Positions 7,959-17,368 are shown, counted from the first letter of the stretch. The stretch is DNA of 42,226 nucleotides from WO2-35-19 sp964365465 (GCA_964365465.1 CAYIPT010000003.1:1-42226); one strand, 5' to 3'. Numbers and translations are program-made. Notes: generated from the sequence alone by a model not told the origin.

Positions 7959-9011
7959 ATGACATTTTTAATTTTTATAATTATTTTAGGAATTCTCGTT
8001 TTGGTTCACGAGTTGGGGCATTTTTTGGCTGCCAAAAAAGCGGGGGTGCAGGTAGATGAGTTTGGTTTTGGTTATCCACCGAGAGCTTTGAGAATAGGTA
8101 AAAGATGGGGGACTTTGTTTTCCTTGAACTGGATTCCTTTTGGCGGTTTTGTAAAAATTTTAGGAGAGAATTATGAGCCGCCTTCGCCAGAGAAGTCTGG
8201 CTTTGGCGAGCCAAGGGAAGGTAAAAATTTCACTCAAGTTTCTAAAAAATGGCAGGCGGCTATACTTGTGGCTGGAGTATCTTTCAATATTCTTTTTGCT
8301 TGGCTACTTTTTTCTTTGGGTTTTATGATCGGCTTGCCGACACCGGTGGAAAATAATTTTGGCTTAGCGGTTAAAAATCCGATTCTGACAGTAATAGATG
8401 TTATTCCTGATTCTCCTGCTCAAAATGCCGGTCTCAAATCTGGTGATAAGATTAAAAAAATGGAAAACAATTTTGCTGGAAATGTTTTGCTTGAAATTGA
8501 CAGAGGGGGCAAAAATTTAAATTTTGAAATTAAACCCGAAACAGGAATAGTGGAAAATAAAAAAATAATAGGTATTAATATGGATATGATAGGCACACTT
8601 TCTTTGCCCATTCATCGAGCTGTTTATGAGGGGGGCAAAACCACTTTTGAAATAATTTATCTGACCGTTGGGGGACTTTCAAATTTAATTAAAGATGCCG
8701 TGAGATGGAAGGCGGATATTTCTCAAGTGGCCGGTCCAGTCGGTATCATAAGTTTGGTAGGGGATGCTTCGCGGCTTGGTTTTGTTTATTTGATTACTTT
8801 CACCGCCCTTATTTCCATAAATTTGGCAATAATAAACCTAATTCCTTTTCCAGCTCTTGATGGCGGCCGCCTCCTTTTTGTAATTATTGAAGGCGTTACT
8901 AAAAGAAAAATAAATTCCAAAATCGCTGGTGTGTTAAACACCACCGGCTTCATTCTTCTCATATCTCTAATGCTTATTGTCACCTACCGTGATATTTTGA
9001 AATTGTTTTGA
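7959..9011 (+). CDS. rseP: Site-2 intramembrane zinc metalloprotease RseP
   Basis: The 350-residue membrane protein starts with a transmembrane helix carrying HELGH (HExxH zinc motif), followed by GFGYPPRAL and a second hydrophobic segment. One PDZ domain follows (about 130-210, with VIDVIPDSPAQNAGLKSGDKI). Near the end, NLIPFPALDGGR supplies the third zinc ligand in the conserved NxxPxPxLDGG motif, followed by a last helix. By family knowledge it cuts membrane-embedded substrates such as anti-sigma factors or leftover signal peptides. A small imperfect palindrome (about 8182-8212) is translated in the loop before the PDZ domain. Confidence 0.93.
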   Translation: MTFLIFIIILGILVLVHELGHFLAAKKAGVQVDEFGFGYPPRALRIGKRWGTLFSLNWIPFGGFVKILGENYEPPSPEKSGFGEPREGKNFTQVSKKWQAAILVAGVSFNILFAWLLFSLGFMIGLPTPVENNFGLAVKNPILTVIDVIPDSPAQNAGLKSGDKIKKMENNFAGNVLLEIDRGGKNLNFEIKPETGIVENKKIIGINMDMIGTLSLPIHRAVYEGGKTTFEIIYLTVGGLSNLIKDAVRWKADISQVAGPVGIISLVGDASRLGFVYLITFTALISINLAIINLIPFPALDGGRLLFVIIEGVTKRKINSKIAGVLNTTGFILLISLMLIVTYRDILKLF

Positions 9012-9026
9012 TAAAAACCATTTTTC

Positions 9027-9035
9027 TGCTAATAT
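9027..9035 (+). promoter_or_regulatory. Extended -10 for leaderless proS
   Basis: TGCTAATAT lies with its last base six bases before the proS ATG at 9042, predicting a transcript that begins at the start codon. Confidence 0.5.
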
Positions 9036-9041
9036 TTTGAT

Positions 9042-10280
9042 ATGCGACAATCGCAACTTTTTACAAAGACAAGGAGAGAGGTGCCGGCGGATGAGACAGC
9101 CAAAAACGCTCAACTACTTGTGCGGGGTGGTTATATCCATAAAGAAATGGCTGGGGTTTATTCATATTTGCCGCTTGGCCTAAGTGTGATAAAAAAAATA
9201 GAAAATATAATAAGAGAAGAGATGAATGCTATTGGAGGCATAGAAATGAAAACATCCATACTTCAAAATAAAGAAATATGGGAAAAAACAAATCGATGGG
9301 ATGATAATGTGGTGGATAACTGGTTTAAGACAAAATTAAAAAGTGGCGGGGAAGTCGGTTTGTCGTTTACTAACGAAGAGGCCTATTCAAACACCCTAAA
9401 ACAACATATAAATTCTTACAAAGATTTACCGGCTTACCCATACGACTTCAAGGAAATTTTTAGAAATGAGACCAGAAGCAAATCAGGAATCTTGAGAATC
9501 AGGGAATTTTATTGGAAGGCCCTTTATTCTCTTTCAAAAGATGAAACTGAGCATAATAATTTTTATGAGAAGGCAAAAATTGCTTACAAAAATATTTTTG
9601 AAAAAACGGGAATAGGATATTTAACTTATATCACTCTTGCGTCAGGAGGCACTTTTTCAAAATTTTCTCACGAATTTCAGACCATTACGGAAGCGGGTGA
9701 AGATGTTATTTATGTTGATGAGAATAAAAAAATAGCCATCAATAAAGAAATTTATAATAACAAAATTATTGAAAATTTAGGACTCCGAAAAGAAGATCTT
9801 GTAGAAAAAAAGGCGATTGAGGTAGGTAACATATTTACCCTTGGAACCAAATTTTCAGAGCCGTTTGATTTAAAATATAAAAATGAAAAAGGAGAAGATT
9901 ATTTGGTTTTCATGGGTTCTTATGGAATTGGTTTGGATCGTTTAATGGGTACCATTGTTGAACTGCTTTCAGACGAAAAGGGCATTGTTTGGCCCGAGAG
10001 TGTTGCGCCGTTTAAATATCATATAATAGAAATTGTTTCTGAAAATACAGAGGTAAAAAAAGAAGCGGAAAAAATTTATAAAAAATTGGGCGCGACAAAT
10101 GTTTTGTATGACGATAGAGATTTGAGGGTGGGAGAAAAATTTGCCGATGCCGATTTACTGGGCATGCCATATCAAATTATTGTCAGCGATAAAAATGCGG
10201 CTTCTGGAAAATTTGAAATTAAAAATAGAAAAACGGGCGAAATTAAAATGGCTTCGGGAGAAGAAATCGGCAGTTTATAA
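9042..10280 (+). CDS. proS: Prolyl-tRNA synthetase, short form without editing domain
   Basis: The 412-residue class II synthetase has a motif 1 region with GVYSYLPLGLSVIKKIENIIREEM, motif 2 with FRNETRSKSGILRIREFYW, and motif 3 with GSYGIGLDRLMG, followed by an anticodon-binding domain with LYDDRDLRVGEKFADADLLG. It charges tRNA-Pro. Bacterial ProS usually has about 570 residues with an editing insertion between motifs 2 and 3. Here that insertion is absent, leaving no visible cis-editing of mischarged Ala-tRNA-Pro. A promoter with a leaderless layout immediately precedes the ATG. Confidence 0.93.
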   Translation: MRQSQLFTKTRREVPADETAKNAQLLVRGGYIHKEMAGVYSYLPLGLSVIKKIENIIREEMNAIGGIEMKTSILQNKEIWEKTNRWDDNVVDNWFKTKLKSGGEVGLSFTNEEAYSNTLKQHINSYKDLPAYPYDFKEIFRNETRSKSGILRIREFYWKALYSLSKDETEHNNFYEKAKIAYKNIFEKTGIGYLTYITLASGGTFSKFSHEFQTITEAGEDVIYVDENKKIAINKEIYNNKIIENLGLRKEDLVEKKAIEVGNIFTLGTKFSEPFDLKYKNEKGEDYLVFMGSYGIGLDRLMGTIVELLSDEKGIVWPESVAPFKYHIIEIVSENTEVKKEAEKIYKKLGATNVLYDDRDLRVGEKFADADLLGMPYQIIVSDKNAASGKFEIKNRKTGEIKMASGEEIGSL

Positions 10281-10293
10281 TAGTAAAAATTTG

Positions 10294-10302
10294 TGCTAGA
10301 TT
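10294..10302 (+). promoter_or_regulatory. Extended -10 for leaderless second mreB
   Basis: TGCTAGATT ends six bases before the ATG at 10309. A further TATAAT lies upstream at 10276-10281 and could act as an alternative promoter with a short leader. Confidence 0.5.
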
Positions 10303-10308
10303 ACCCAT

Positions 10309-11376
10309 ATGTTCAAAGAGAAACTGGAACAATGGACACGTGTTTTGCGCAATGATATAGGCATTGATTTGGGGACGGCTAATATGCTGGTTTATGTTCG
10401 TGGCAAAGGCGTTATATTGAATGAACCATCGGTGGTGGCCGTCAACCAAAAAACGGGCCAAGTAGTTGCTGTTGGCATGGAAGCCAAAAATATGCTTGGC
10501 CGGACGCCGCCCCATATTGTGGCAGTACGGCCGATAGTGGACGGAGTCATTTCAGATTTTGAAGTGACGGAAGAAATGATTCATTATCTTTTGAATAAAG
10601 CCCAGGCGATTTCAAAAAAAATATTGGGGCCGAGGGTGGTGGTGGGAGTGCCTTCCGGCATCACTAATGTGGAAACCAGGGCCGTACGGGACGCCACCAA
10701 AAACGCCGGAGCCAGTGAGGTTCATATCGTGGAGGAACCAATGGCAGCTGCTATCGGCATGCACCTGCCTATCGGCGAACCAATGGGTAACATGGTCATT
10801 GATATTGGCGGGGGTACCGCCGATATTGCCGTTATTTCTTTGGGAGGAGTGGTCAGTTCCAAAAATATTCGTATTGCGGGAGACAAATTAAACAACGATA
10901 TTACTTCTTACATTAGAAGCGAATTTAAAATAGTTATAGGAGAAAAAACTGCCGAAAATATAAAAATATCAACTTGTTCTCTTTTGGCAGGAGAAAACCC
11001 CCTTGAAACCCAAGCCAGAGGACGGGATCTTATCACTGGATTGCCGCGGGAAGTGATGGTGACCGATTCCGACATAAGAGAAGCGGTTTCGCATTCGGTT
11101 GAAAGATTGATTGAGGCCGTCAAAGAAGTGTTGGAAATTACTCCGCCGGAAATACTTTCCGACATAATGCATCGCGGCATTTATCTGGCTGGCGGCGGGG
11201 CAATGATAAAAGGTTTCGCTGAAATTTTAGCTGAAGAGGTAAAAATGCCGATTTATATGGCGGATGATCCTCTCACTTGCGTGGTTCGCGGCACTGGCAT
11301 TATTTTAGAAAAACTCGATAAATTTAAAGATATTTTAATTGCCGACGAAAATGACATTTCAAATAAGACATACTAA
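10309..11376 (+). CDS. mreB: Rod-shape determining protein MreB (second copy)
   Basis: This 355-residue MreB has an N-terminal extension of about 15 residues, then GIDLGTANMLVY, the phosphate-2 motif VIDIGGGTADIAVISLGG and the adenosine motif GIYLAGGGAMIKGFAE. It heads the classic order mreB-mreC-mreD-PBP2, so it is likely the main elongasome MreB. It differs clearly from the first copy (for example VEEPMAAAIG here, VKEPILAAIG there), so the two are not recent duplicates. MreC begins inside its 3' end (26-base overlap). Confidence 0.95.
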   Translation: MFKEKLEQWTRVLRNDIGIDLGTANMLVYVRGKGVILNEPSVVAVNQKTGQVVAVGMEAKNMLGRTPPHIVAVRPIVDGVISDFEVTEEMIHYLLNKAQAISKKILGPRVVVGVPSGITNVETRAVRDATKNAGASEVHIVEEPMAAAIGMHLPIGEPMGNMVIDIGGGTADIAVISLGGVVSSKNIRIAGDKLNNDITSYIRSEFKIVIGEKTAENIKISTCSLLAGENPLETQARGRDLITGLPREVMVTDSDIREAVSHSVERLIEAVKEVLEITPPEILSDIMHRGIYLAGGGAMIKGFAEILAEEVKMPIYMADDPLTCVVRGTGIILEKLDKFKDILIADENDISNKTY

Positions 11377-12154
11377 ACAAAATTTTTTTGGGGGTAATTT
11401 TTTGAAAATGTTGCTCATGTTTTTTTTTATTTTTATTTTATTTTTTTTATTTAACACAAATTCGGCTCACTCCCTGTTTTCTGATATTTTTTATCCCTTT
11501 TTTAAAACAGGAGATTATTTTTACAATAGTTTAAGCCAAATGCCCAAATTTTTTACTGATAAAAACGAGTTAATCAAAGAAAATACGGGACTCTCAAATA
11601 AAATGGAAAATTTATACAACAATATAATCGACTATGAATCTGTAAAATACGAAAATCAAAAACTGCGCAAAGAGCTCGGCCTGAAACTGGCGGAAAATTT
11701 TATCACCGCTTCCATTGTTGCTAAACCTCCCCAGACACCGCTTGATTCTTTGTTTTTGGACAAGGGAACGGCAGATGGTATAAATAATGGGGATTTTGTT
11801 TTGACTGGCGAAAGAATTTTAATTGGTAAAATCACCAAGGTCGGCAAGAACAGGGCTACCGTCGCTCTTAATTCTTTTGTCGGAACGGTCACTTATGGGT
11901 TTGTGGCCAGAACCGATGAACCTTTGGAAATAAAGGGGGCTGGTGGCAACAATACAGAAACCAAGATGCCCATTGATTTTGATATAGTTGTCGGAGATAA
12001 AATAATGGTAAATGGCCCTTTTAATTATACAGTCGCCATCGTTGGCGCCATAGAAGAGAATAGTTCTTCCGGTTTTAAAAAAATTATGATGTCTTTGCCA
12101 GTTAATATTTCAAAAACCAATATTGTTTTTATAGAACCCATTATTAATGAGTAG
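11351..12154 (+). CDS. mreC: Rod-shape determining protein MreC
   Basis: The 267-residue protein has a cytoplasmic start, one transmembrane helix (about 20-38), a coiled coil with NELIKENTGLSNKMENLYNN, and the MreC beta domain with LDSLFLDKGTADGINNGDFV and GRILIGKITKVGKNRATVAL-like strands. By family knowledge it links MreB filaments to periplasmic wall enzymes and activates PBP2. The ATG at 11351 lies inside the end of mreB; a TTG at 11339 is less likely. It overlaps the mreD-like gene by eight bases. Confidence 0.9.
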   Translation: MTFQIRHTKQNFFGGNFLKMLLMFFFIFILFFLFNTNSAHSLFSDIFYPFFKTGDYFYNSLSQMPKFFTDKNELIKENTGLSNKMENLYNNIIDYESVKYENQKLRKELGLKLAENFITASIVAKPPQTPLDSLFLDKGTADGINNGDFVLTGERILIGKITKVGKNRATVALNSFVGTVTYGFVARTDEPLEIKGAGGNNTETKMPIDFDIVVGDKIMVNGPFNYTVAIVGAIEENSSSGFKKIMMSLPVNISKTNIVFIEPIINE

Positions 12155-12407
12155 AATTTTATTTTTTTTAGCAATCATAATTATTCCCGTTGTTTTTAGC
12201 TGGTGGCTTTTCGTGCCTCTAGTTTTGCTTTTTATTTATCTAGCCAAATTGCCATACGAAATTATTTTAGCCGGTTTTTTGCTTGATTCTGTTTACTATT
12301 TCGGCGACAACTTTCTATTCAAACATTTATTAACCATTTTTTCTCTCTCATTAATCCTCATTACCCTCTTTCTAAATCAAAGAATCCATTGGCGCAAGGT
12401 TATATAA
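12147..12407 (+). CDS. mreD: MreD-like small membrane protein
   Basis: The 86-residue protein consists of about three hydrophobic helices (5-33, 36-52, 58-77) and a short basic tail. Sequence similarity to MreD is not obvious, and bacterial MreD is usually near 160 residues. The identification rests on position between mreC and PBP2 and on overall membrane topology. It starts eight bases before the mreC stop, and the PBP2 gene follows four bases after its own stop, so all are likely translated from one message. Confidence 0.6.
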   Translation: MSRILFFLAIIIIPVVFSWWLFVPLVLLFIYLAKLPYEIILAGFLLDSVYYFGDNFLFKHLLTIFSLSLILITLFLNQRIHWRKVI

Positions 12408-12410
12408 AGT

Positions 12411-14090
12411 ATGAAAAAAAGTTATAAAGACATAGCTCCCGATGAAATTTTTATGGACTCGGAAAATTTGCCGGGGTTTGATTTGCACCAATTTGAGGGC
12501 CGGCTTGAAAAACCTATTTCTCCCAAAGTTTTTTCTTTTTTTTGTTTGGTTTGTTCCTTGGTGGCGATTATTTTTTTAGTAAAATTTGTTTCTTTGCAAA
12601 TCGTCCACGGTTCGGAATATAGAGAAAGAAGCGAAAATAACAAACTAAAACAAATTTTACTGGTGGCGCCGAGGGGCGCGATATACAGCCGGGATGGCAA
12701 GCTACTGGCCTGGAATGAAAAAACAGATAACGAAGCAGATTTTCCTTCACGAAAATATATTAAAGATTCTGGATTCTCCAATCTTTTAGGATTTTTAAAA
12801 TATCCCGCCAAAGACAAAGCCGGCTTTTATTATGAAGAAGAATTTTTACCCAAAGACGGAGCGGAACTTTACTTGAATGAAATACTTTCCGGCCGAAACG
12901 GTTTTAAGTTTATAGAAACATCGGTTAACGGAGAAATGGTTTCTCAGAGCGTTATTCAGCCGCCCAAAGGGGGCGAAGACGCTGTTTTGTCTGTTGACGC
13001 CGGAGTGCAAAACGAATTTTATAAAATAATGAAAAATCTTTCCGCTGATGTCGGTTTTCAGGGCGGAGCGGGAGCTATTATGGATATTAATTCCGGAGAA
13101 ATGCTAACAATGGTCAGTTTTCCCGAATACAATTCGGAAATAATGACCGAAGGAAGTGACGCTCAAAAAATACAAAATTATTACAAAGACGCGCACAACC
13201 CTTTTTTGAATAGAGTTATATCTGGACTTTATACGCCAGGATCAATTGTCAAGCCATTTTTGGCTTTTGCCGCTCTGGAAGAAAAAATTATTACACCTGA
13301 AAAAGAAATAATAAGCACTGGCAAAATTGAAGTGCCCAATCCCTATGATCCCGACAAACCGTCTATTTTTAAGGACTGGAAAGCTCACGGAGCGGTTGAT
13401 ATGAGAAGAGCTATCGCGGTTTCCTCCGATGTCTATTTTTATGAAATAGGCGGAGGATTTAGCAATCAAAAGGGCTTGGGTATTGATAGAATAAAAAAAT
13501 ATTTGGAAACATTTGGCTTTACAAAAAAAACAGGCTTTGATTTTCAAAAAGAAGCTGTTGGCGTTATTCCGGACCCGGTCTGGAAAGGGAAGACATTTAA
13601 TGGGGAAATATGGCGCATTGGAGATACTTACAATACTGCTATTGGCCAATACGGAATGCAAATTACTCCCATTCAAATGGTTGTGGCAACAGCCGCTCTA
13701 GCCAACGGGGGCAAATTGGTGTCGCCCACAATTTTATTTACATCTACCAGCACCATTTCTTCCGGTGCAAAAATAAAAGGCGCTTCTGAAAGTTTTCAAA
13801 TTGTGAGGGAGGGAATGCGAGCTAGCGTGGCCGAGAACGGTACGGCTGCGGGGTTAAATATAGAGGCGGTGAAAGTGGCGGGAAAAACAGGTACGGCTGA
13901 ACTCGGTTCACGAAAGCAATTTGTTAATTCTTGGGTCATTGGATTTTTTCCTTATGAAAAGCCAAAATACGCTTTTGCTGTTGTAATGGAAAAAGGTCCA
14001 GCCGCTAACTTAACTGGCGCCGTTTTCGTTATGCGTTCTCTTTTGGACTGGATGGCGATCAATACGCCGGAGTATTTAAAGAATGAATAA
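12411..14090 (+). CDS. mrdA: Penicillin-binding protein 2 (elongation D,D-transpeptidase)
   Basis: The 559-residue class B PBP has a cytoplasmic N-terminus, one membrane helix (about 38-62), a PBP dimer domain starting with APRGAIYSRDG, and a transpeptidase domain. The three catalytic motifs are visible: SIVK near 278-281 (TPGSIVKPF), the SSD form of SxN in AVSSDVYFYEIGG, and KTG in VAGKTGTAE near 491. By family knowledge it crosslinks peptidoglycan with the MreBCD elongasome, which matches its position directly after mreD. The order then continues to murF. Confidence 0.93.
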   Translation: MKKSYKDIAPDEIFMDSENLPGFDLHQFEGRLEKPISPKVFSFFCLVCSLVAIIFLVKFVSLQIVHGSEYRERSENNKLKQILLVAPRGAIYSRDGKLLAWNEKTDNEADFPSRKYIKDSGFSNLLGFLKYPAKDKAGFYYEEEFLPKDGAELYLNEILSGRNGFKFIETSVNGEMVSQSVIQPPKGGEDAVLSVDAGVQNEFYKIMKNLSADVGFQGGAGAIMDINSGEMLTMVSFPEYNSEIMTEGSDAQKIQNYYKDAHNPFLNRVISGLYTPGSIVKPFLAFAALEEKIITPEKEIISTGKIEVPNPYDPDKPSIFKDWKAHGAVDMRRAIAVSSDVYFYEIGGGFSNQKGLGIDRIKKYLETFGFTKKTGFDFQKEAVGVIPDPVWKGKTFNGEIWRIGDTYNTAIGQYGMQITPIQMVVATAALANGGKLVSPTILFTSTSTISSGAKIKGASESFQIVREGMRASVAENGTAAGLNIEAVKVAGKTGTAELGSRKQFVNSWVIGFFPYEKPKYAFAVVMEKGPAANLTGAVFVMRSLLDWMAINTPEYLKNE

Positions 14091-14092
14091 AG

Positions 14093-14098
14093 TATAAT
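14093..14098 (+). promoter_or_regulatory. -10 element for leaderless murF
   Basis: A perfect TATAAT lies six bases before the murF ATG at 14105, overlapping the spacer after the PBP2 stop. It offers a second, leaderless transcript inside the mre cluster. Confidence 0.5.
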
Positions 14099-14104
14099 AA
14101 ATAA

Positions 14105-15307
14105 ATGAAATTTCTATTGAAAAATATTTTGGTGGCAATACTAGGATGGCAAGTGAGAAGGTTGAGACGCAAGAATAATTTTAAGATTATAGGAGTGGTT
14201 GGGAGTATTGGCAAAACAAGCACAAAACTTGCCATTGCCAAGGTCTTGGCGTCGGAAAAGAGAGTGAGATATCAAGAAGGAAATTACAACGAAATAATAA
14301 GCGTACCCTTAGTGTTTTTTGGACACAAGATGCCTGATATTTGGAATGTTTTTTCTTGGGCTAAAATTATTTTGAATAACGAATGGCAGATAATAAAAAA
14401 ATTTCCTTTTGATTTTGTTGTTGTAGAACTTGGCACTGACGCGCCCGGACAAATAAGCCTGTTTAGAAAATATTTACATTTGGATGTGGCGGTGGTTACA
14501 GCCATAGCGCCGGAACATATGGAATTTTTTGGTGATATTAAAAATGTAGCCGAGGAAGAATGGTCAGTTCGTTATTTTAGCGACCTGGTTTTTGTTAACA
14601 GGGATTTGTGCAAAATTTTACCCGAAGATTTTGACCATGACCAAATAATTTTTTACGGCAAAGAATTTGATGCTGATTATAAATATGAAATTGTTTCTCC
14701 AGTCCAACTTTATTCCATAAGCATAGCCATAATTATAGCTAAAAAGTTTGGTGTTAATGAAGAAAAAATAAAAAAAGCTGTGAGCGAAATTAAAAGTTTT
14801 TCGGGAAGAATGCAAAAACTAAAAGGCATCAAAAATTCTATAATTATAGATGATACTTATAATGCCAGTCCCGATGCGGTCAAAATAGCCCTGGATACTT
14901 TGTGTGCCCAACCAGCTGCCCAGAGAATTGCCATTTTGGGAATGATGAATGAGCTGGGCGCCATATCGGAAGCGGAGCACAAAAAAATAGGCAAATATTG
15001 CAACCCTAAATTTTTAGATTTACTAGTTACAATTGGCAAAGACGCGAATCTTTTCCTGGCGCCAGAAGCTAGAAAAAACGGTTGCGAAGTTTATGAGGCC
15101 AAAAATGCAGTTGATGCCGGCAATTTTGTCAAAAATAAAATAAAGGAAGGCGCTGTTATTTTGGCCAAGGGCTCTCAAAACGGGGTCTTTACTGAAGAAT
15201 CTCTCAAACCTCTTCTTGCCAATCCATCTGATTTCTCCAAACTCGTCCGCCAAGATAAAGAATGGATGAACAAGAAAAGATTGACTTTTAATCTTGACCG
15301 CTTATAA
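14105..15307 (+). CDS. murF: MurF-like Mur ligase
   Basis: The 400-residue protein has the Mur ligase layout: ATP P-loop GSIGKTSTK (about 36-44), a GNYNEIISVPL motif characteristic of MurF, the central domain with APEHMEFFG, and the C-terminal domain with DDTYNASPDAVKIALDTL and FSGRMQ. By family knowledge MurF adds D-Ala-D-Ala to UDP-MurNAc-tripeptide in the cytoplasm. It has a hydrophobic N-terminal stretch and is shorter than E. coli MurF (452), so a MurF-related ligase with altered substrate cannot be excluded. Neighbours in wall elongation support the call. Confidence 0.85.
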   Translation: MKFLLKNILVAILGWQVRRLRRKNNFKIIGVVGSIGKTSTKLAIAKVLASEKRVRYQEGNYNEIISVPLVFFGHKMPDIWNVFSWAKIILNNEWQIIKKFPFDFVVVELGTDAPGQISLFRKYLHLDVAVVTAIAPEHMEFFGDIKNVAEEEWSVRYFSDLVFVNRDLCKILPEDFDHDQIIFYGKEFDADYKYEIVSPVQLYSISIAIIIAKKFGVNEEKIKKAVSEIKSFSGRMQKLKGIKNSIIIDDTYNASPDAVKIALDTLCAQPAAQRIAILGMMNELGAISEAEHKKIGKYCNPKFLDLLVTIGKDANLFLAPEARKNGCEVYEAKNAVDAGNFVKNKIKEGAVILAKGSQNGVFTEESLKPLLANPSDFSKLVRQDKEWMNKKRLTFNLDRL

Positions 15308-15337
15308 TACTGGTTCCTATTATTTTAATTTTAAAAC

Positions 15338-15802
15338 ATGGAAGAAAAAGAATACTTAACAAAGGAAAAACATCAGGCCTTAAAAGAGGAGCTTGATTAC
15401 TTAAAAAAAACAAAACGCAGGGAAGTGGCCGAACAGTTGGAGTATGCCAAATCGCTGGGCGACCTTTCGGAGAATGCCGAATATCATGAGGCGCGGGATA
15501 CGCAAGGCGTAGTGGAAGACAGAATTAATAAATTGGAAGCTATTCTCAAGAATGCGGTTATTGTTTCTTCTCATCACACTGAGGCGGTAGCGGTTGGATC
15601 GGAAATTACAGTAATGAAAAACGGGGATAAGAATGAAAAAATTTATACTATTGTTGGAGATGAAGAATTCGATCTAGCTGCTGGAAAGATTTCCATGCAC
15701 TCGCCGTTTGGTGAAGCTATAATAGGCAAAAAGAAGGGAGAGACATTTACCTATAATGCGCCTTCCGGCCCTATCACATATAAAATAATTGGTATAAAAT
15801 AG
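15338..15802 (+). CDS. greA: Transcription elongation factor GreA
   Basis: The 154-residue protein shows the N-terminal coiled coil with the acidic tip LGDLSENAEYHEARD (about 40-55) and the C-terminal FKBP-like domain with SPFGEAIIGKKKGE. It rescues backtracked RNA polymerase by stimulating transcript cleavage. A TATAAT at 15303-15308, overlapping the murF stop, is its probable promoter. The lysS ATG is only four bases after the stop, so the two genes are likely one operon. Confidence 0.95.
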   Translation: MEEKEYLTKEKHQALKEELDYLKKTKRREVAEQLEYAKSLGDLSENAEYHEARDTQGVVEDRINKLEAILKNAVIVSSHHTEAVAVGSEITVMKNGDKNEKIYTIVGDEEFDLAAGKISMHSPFGEAIIGKKKGETFTYNAPSGPITYKIIGIK

Positions 15803-15806
15803 AGGC

Positions 15807-17264
15807 ATGGCTTCTTTAGAAGAAATAAAAGAGGGACGGCTCAAAAAACTGGAGACCCTTAGAAAAGCGGGTATAGATCCTTATCCCGCCAAAACAGAGA
15901 GGGACTTTGAGATTGGAGAACTTATAAAAAAATTTGAAAAATTACAAAGCGAAAATAAGTCGGTAACTATTGCCGGCCGAGTAATGGCTTTGCGTTTGCA
16001 GGGCGCTATTGCTTTTGCCGATATTTTTGACGGTACTGGAAAATTTCAAATATTGTTTAAAAAAGGAGAAAAAATGAGTAATGAAAGTTTTGATTTGTTT
16101 TTAGAGACAGTTGATATTGGAGATTTTGTACAAGCTACGGGTACTCTTTTTACTACCAAGAGGGAAGAAAAAACCATGCAAGTTTCGGCTTGGAAAATGC
16201 TGACCAAAAGCCTGCAACCACTGCCTGAAAAATGGCACGGTCTCGCAAATGTTGAAGAAAGATATCGCAAGCGCTATTTGGATTTTTTAATGGATCCAGA
16301 ACTGAGAGATTTAATTGTTAAGAAGTCGCAATTTTGGAATGTGATCAGAAGCTTTTTTAGGGAAAAAGGATTTTTGGAAGTGGAAACGCCGACCTTGGAA
16401 GTGACTACCGGCGGAGCAGAGGCAAGGCCGTTTAAAACTCATCACAATGATTTTGATATGGATATGTATTTGAGAATTTCTGTGGGTGAATTGTGGCAAA
16501 AACGGCTGATGGCCTCCGGCTTTCCCAAGACATTTGAAATAGGCAGGATCTACAGGAATGAAGGCACTAGCCCGGAGCACTTACAAGAGTTTACTAATGT
16601 TGAATTTTATTGGAGTTATGCCGATTATAGAATGGGAATGGAGTTGGTAAAAGAGTTATACAAAACTATTGCCCAAGAAATTTTTAGCAAAACAAAATTT
16701 GAATATAATGGCCACACTTTTGATTTGGCTGATGATTGGATTGAAATTGATTATGCAAGTGAAATAAAAAAGCAAACAAGCGTTGATATTGCCGAAGCCA
16801 ATGAAGAAGAAATGAAAGAAAAATGCAATGAACTTAAAATTACATATCGAGGAGAAAATAAAGAAAGATTAACCGACACTCTTTGGAAATATTGTCGTAA
16901 AAATATTTCGGGACCGGCATTTGTTATTAATCATCCGGTTTTGGTAGCGCCCTTGGCCAAAAAAGTTTTAGGAAAAGAGGTGGTGCAAATGTTTCAGCCG
17001 ATTATTGCCGGCTCGGAGATTGGCAGGGGATATTCTGAATTAAATGATCCAATTGATCAGCAAAAAAGATTTGAAGAACAAGGAATACTTTTGGGGGCAG
17101 GCGATGAAGAAGCCATGATGCCTGATTTGGAATTTGTTGAAATGTTGGAACACGGTATGCCGCCGACTTGCGGCTTCGGATTTGGCGAGCGCCTTTTTGC
17201 TATTCTTGCCAATCATCCCGTCCGCGAACTTCAAACTTTTCCTTTGATGCGCCCAAGGGAGTGA
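15807..17264 (+). CDS. lysS: Lysyl-tRNA synthetase, class II
   Basis: The 485-residue protein begins with the OB-fold anticodon-binding domain (VTIAGRVMALRLQGAIAFADI, about 52-135). The class II core follows, with motif 1 in FREKGFLEVETPTL, motif 2 in IGRIYRNEGTSPEHLQEF, and motif 3 in GFGFGERLFAILANHPVRE. It charges tRNA-Lys in the cytoplasm. Length and motifs are complete. It shares an operon with greA, an arrangement also seen in other bacteria. Confidence 0.96.
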   Translation: MASLEEIKEGRLKKLETLRKAGIDPYPAKTERDFEIGELIKKFEKLQSENKSVTIAGRVMALRLQGAIAFADIFDGTGKFQILFKKGEKMSNESFDLFLETVDIGDFVQATGTLFTTKREEKTMQVSAWKMLTKSLQPLPEKWHGLANVEERYRKRYLDFLMDPELRDLIVKKSQFWNVIRSFFREKGFLEVETPTLEVTTGGAEARPFKTHHNDFDMDMYLRISVGELWQKRLMASGFPKTFEIGRIYRNEGTSPEHLQEFTNVEFYWSYADYRMGMELVKELYKTIAQEIFSKTKFEYNGHTFDLADDWIEIDYASEIKKQTSVDIAEANEEEMKEKCNELKITYRGENKERLTDTLWKYCRKNISGPAFVINHPVLVAPLAKKVLGKEVVQMFQPIIAGSEIGRGYSELNDPIDQQKRFEEQGILLGAGDEEAMMPDLEFVEMLEHGMPPTCGFGFGERLFAILANHPVRELQTFPLMRPRE

Positions 17265-17280
17265 TTTGACACTCTTATTC

Positions 17281-17345
17281 TGATATAATATTCGTAATAA
17301 AGACGAGACATTCTCGTCATAGAAAATAAGTGATAAATTATCACT
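17281..17345 (+). promoter_or_regulatory. Extended -10 promoter followed by two 7-bp hairpins in the leader
   Basis: TGATATAAT (17281-17289) is an extended -10; TTGACA at 17266 is only 12 bases upstream, too close for a normal spacer. The leader then has two perfect inverted repeats with 7-bp arms and 3-base loops: GACGAGA/TCTCGTC (17302-17318) and AGTGATA/TATCACT (17329-17345). They could be operators or mRNA hairpins. Confidence 0.55.
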
Positions 17346-17368
17346 AGTTATTATTAATAAAATTACAT

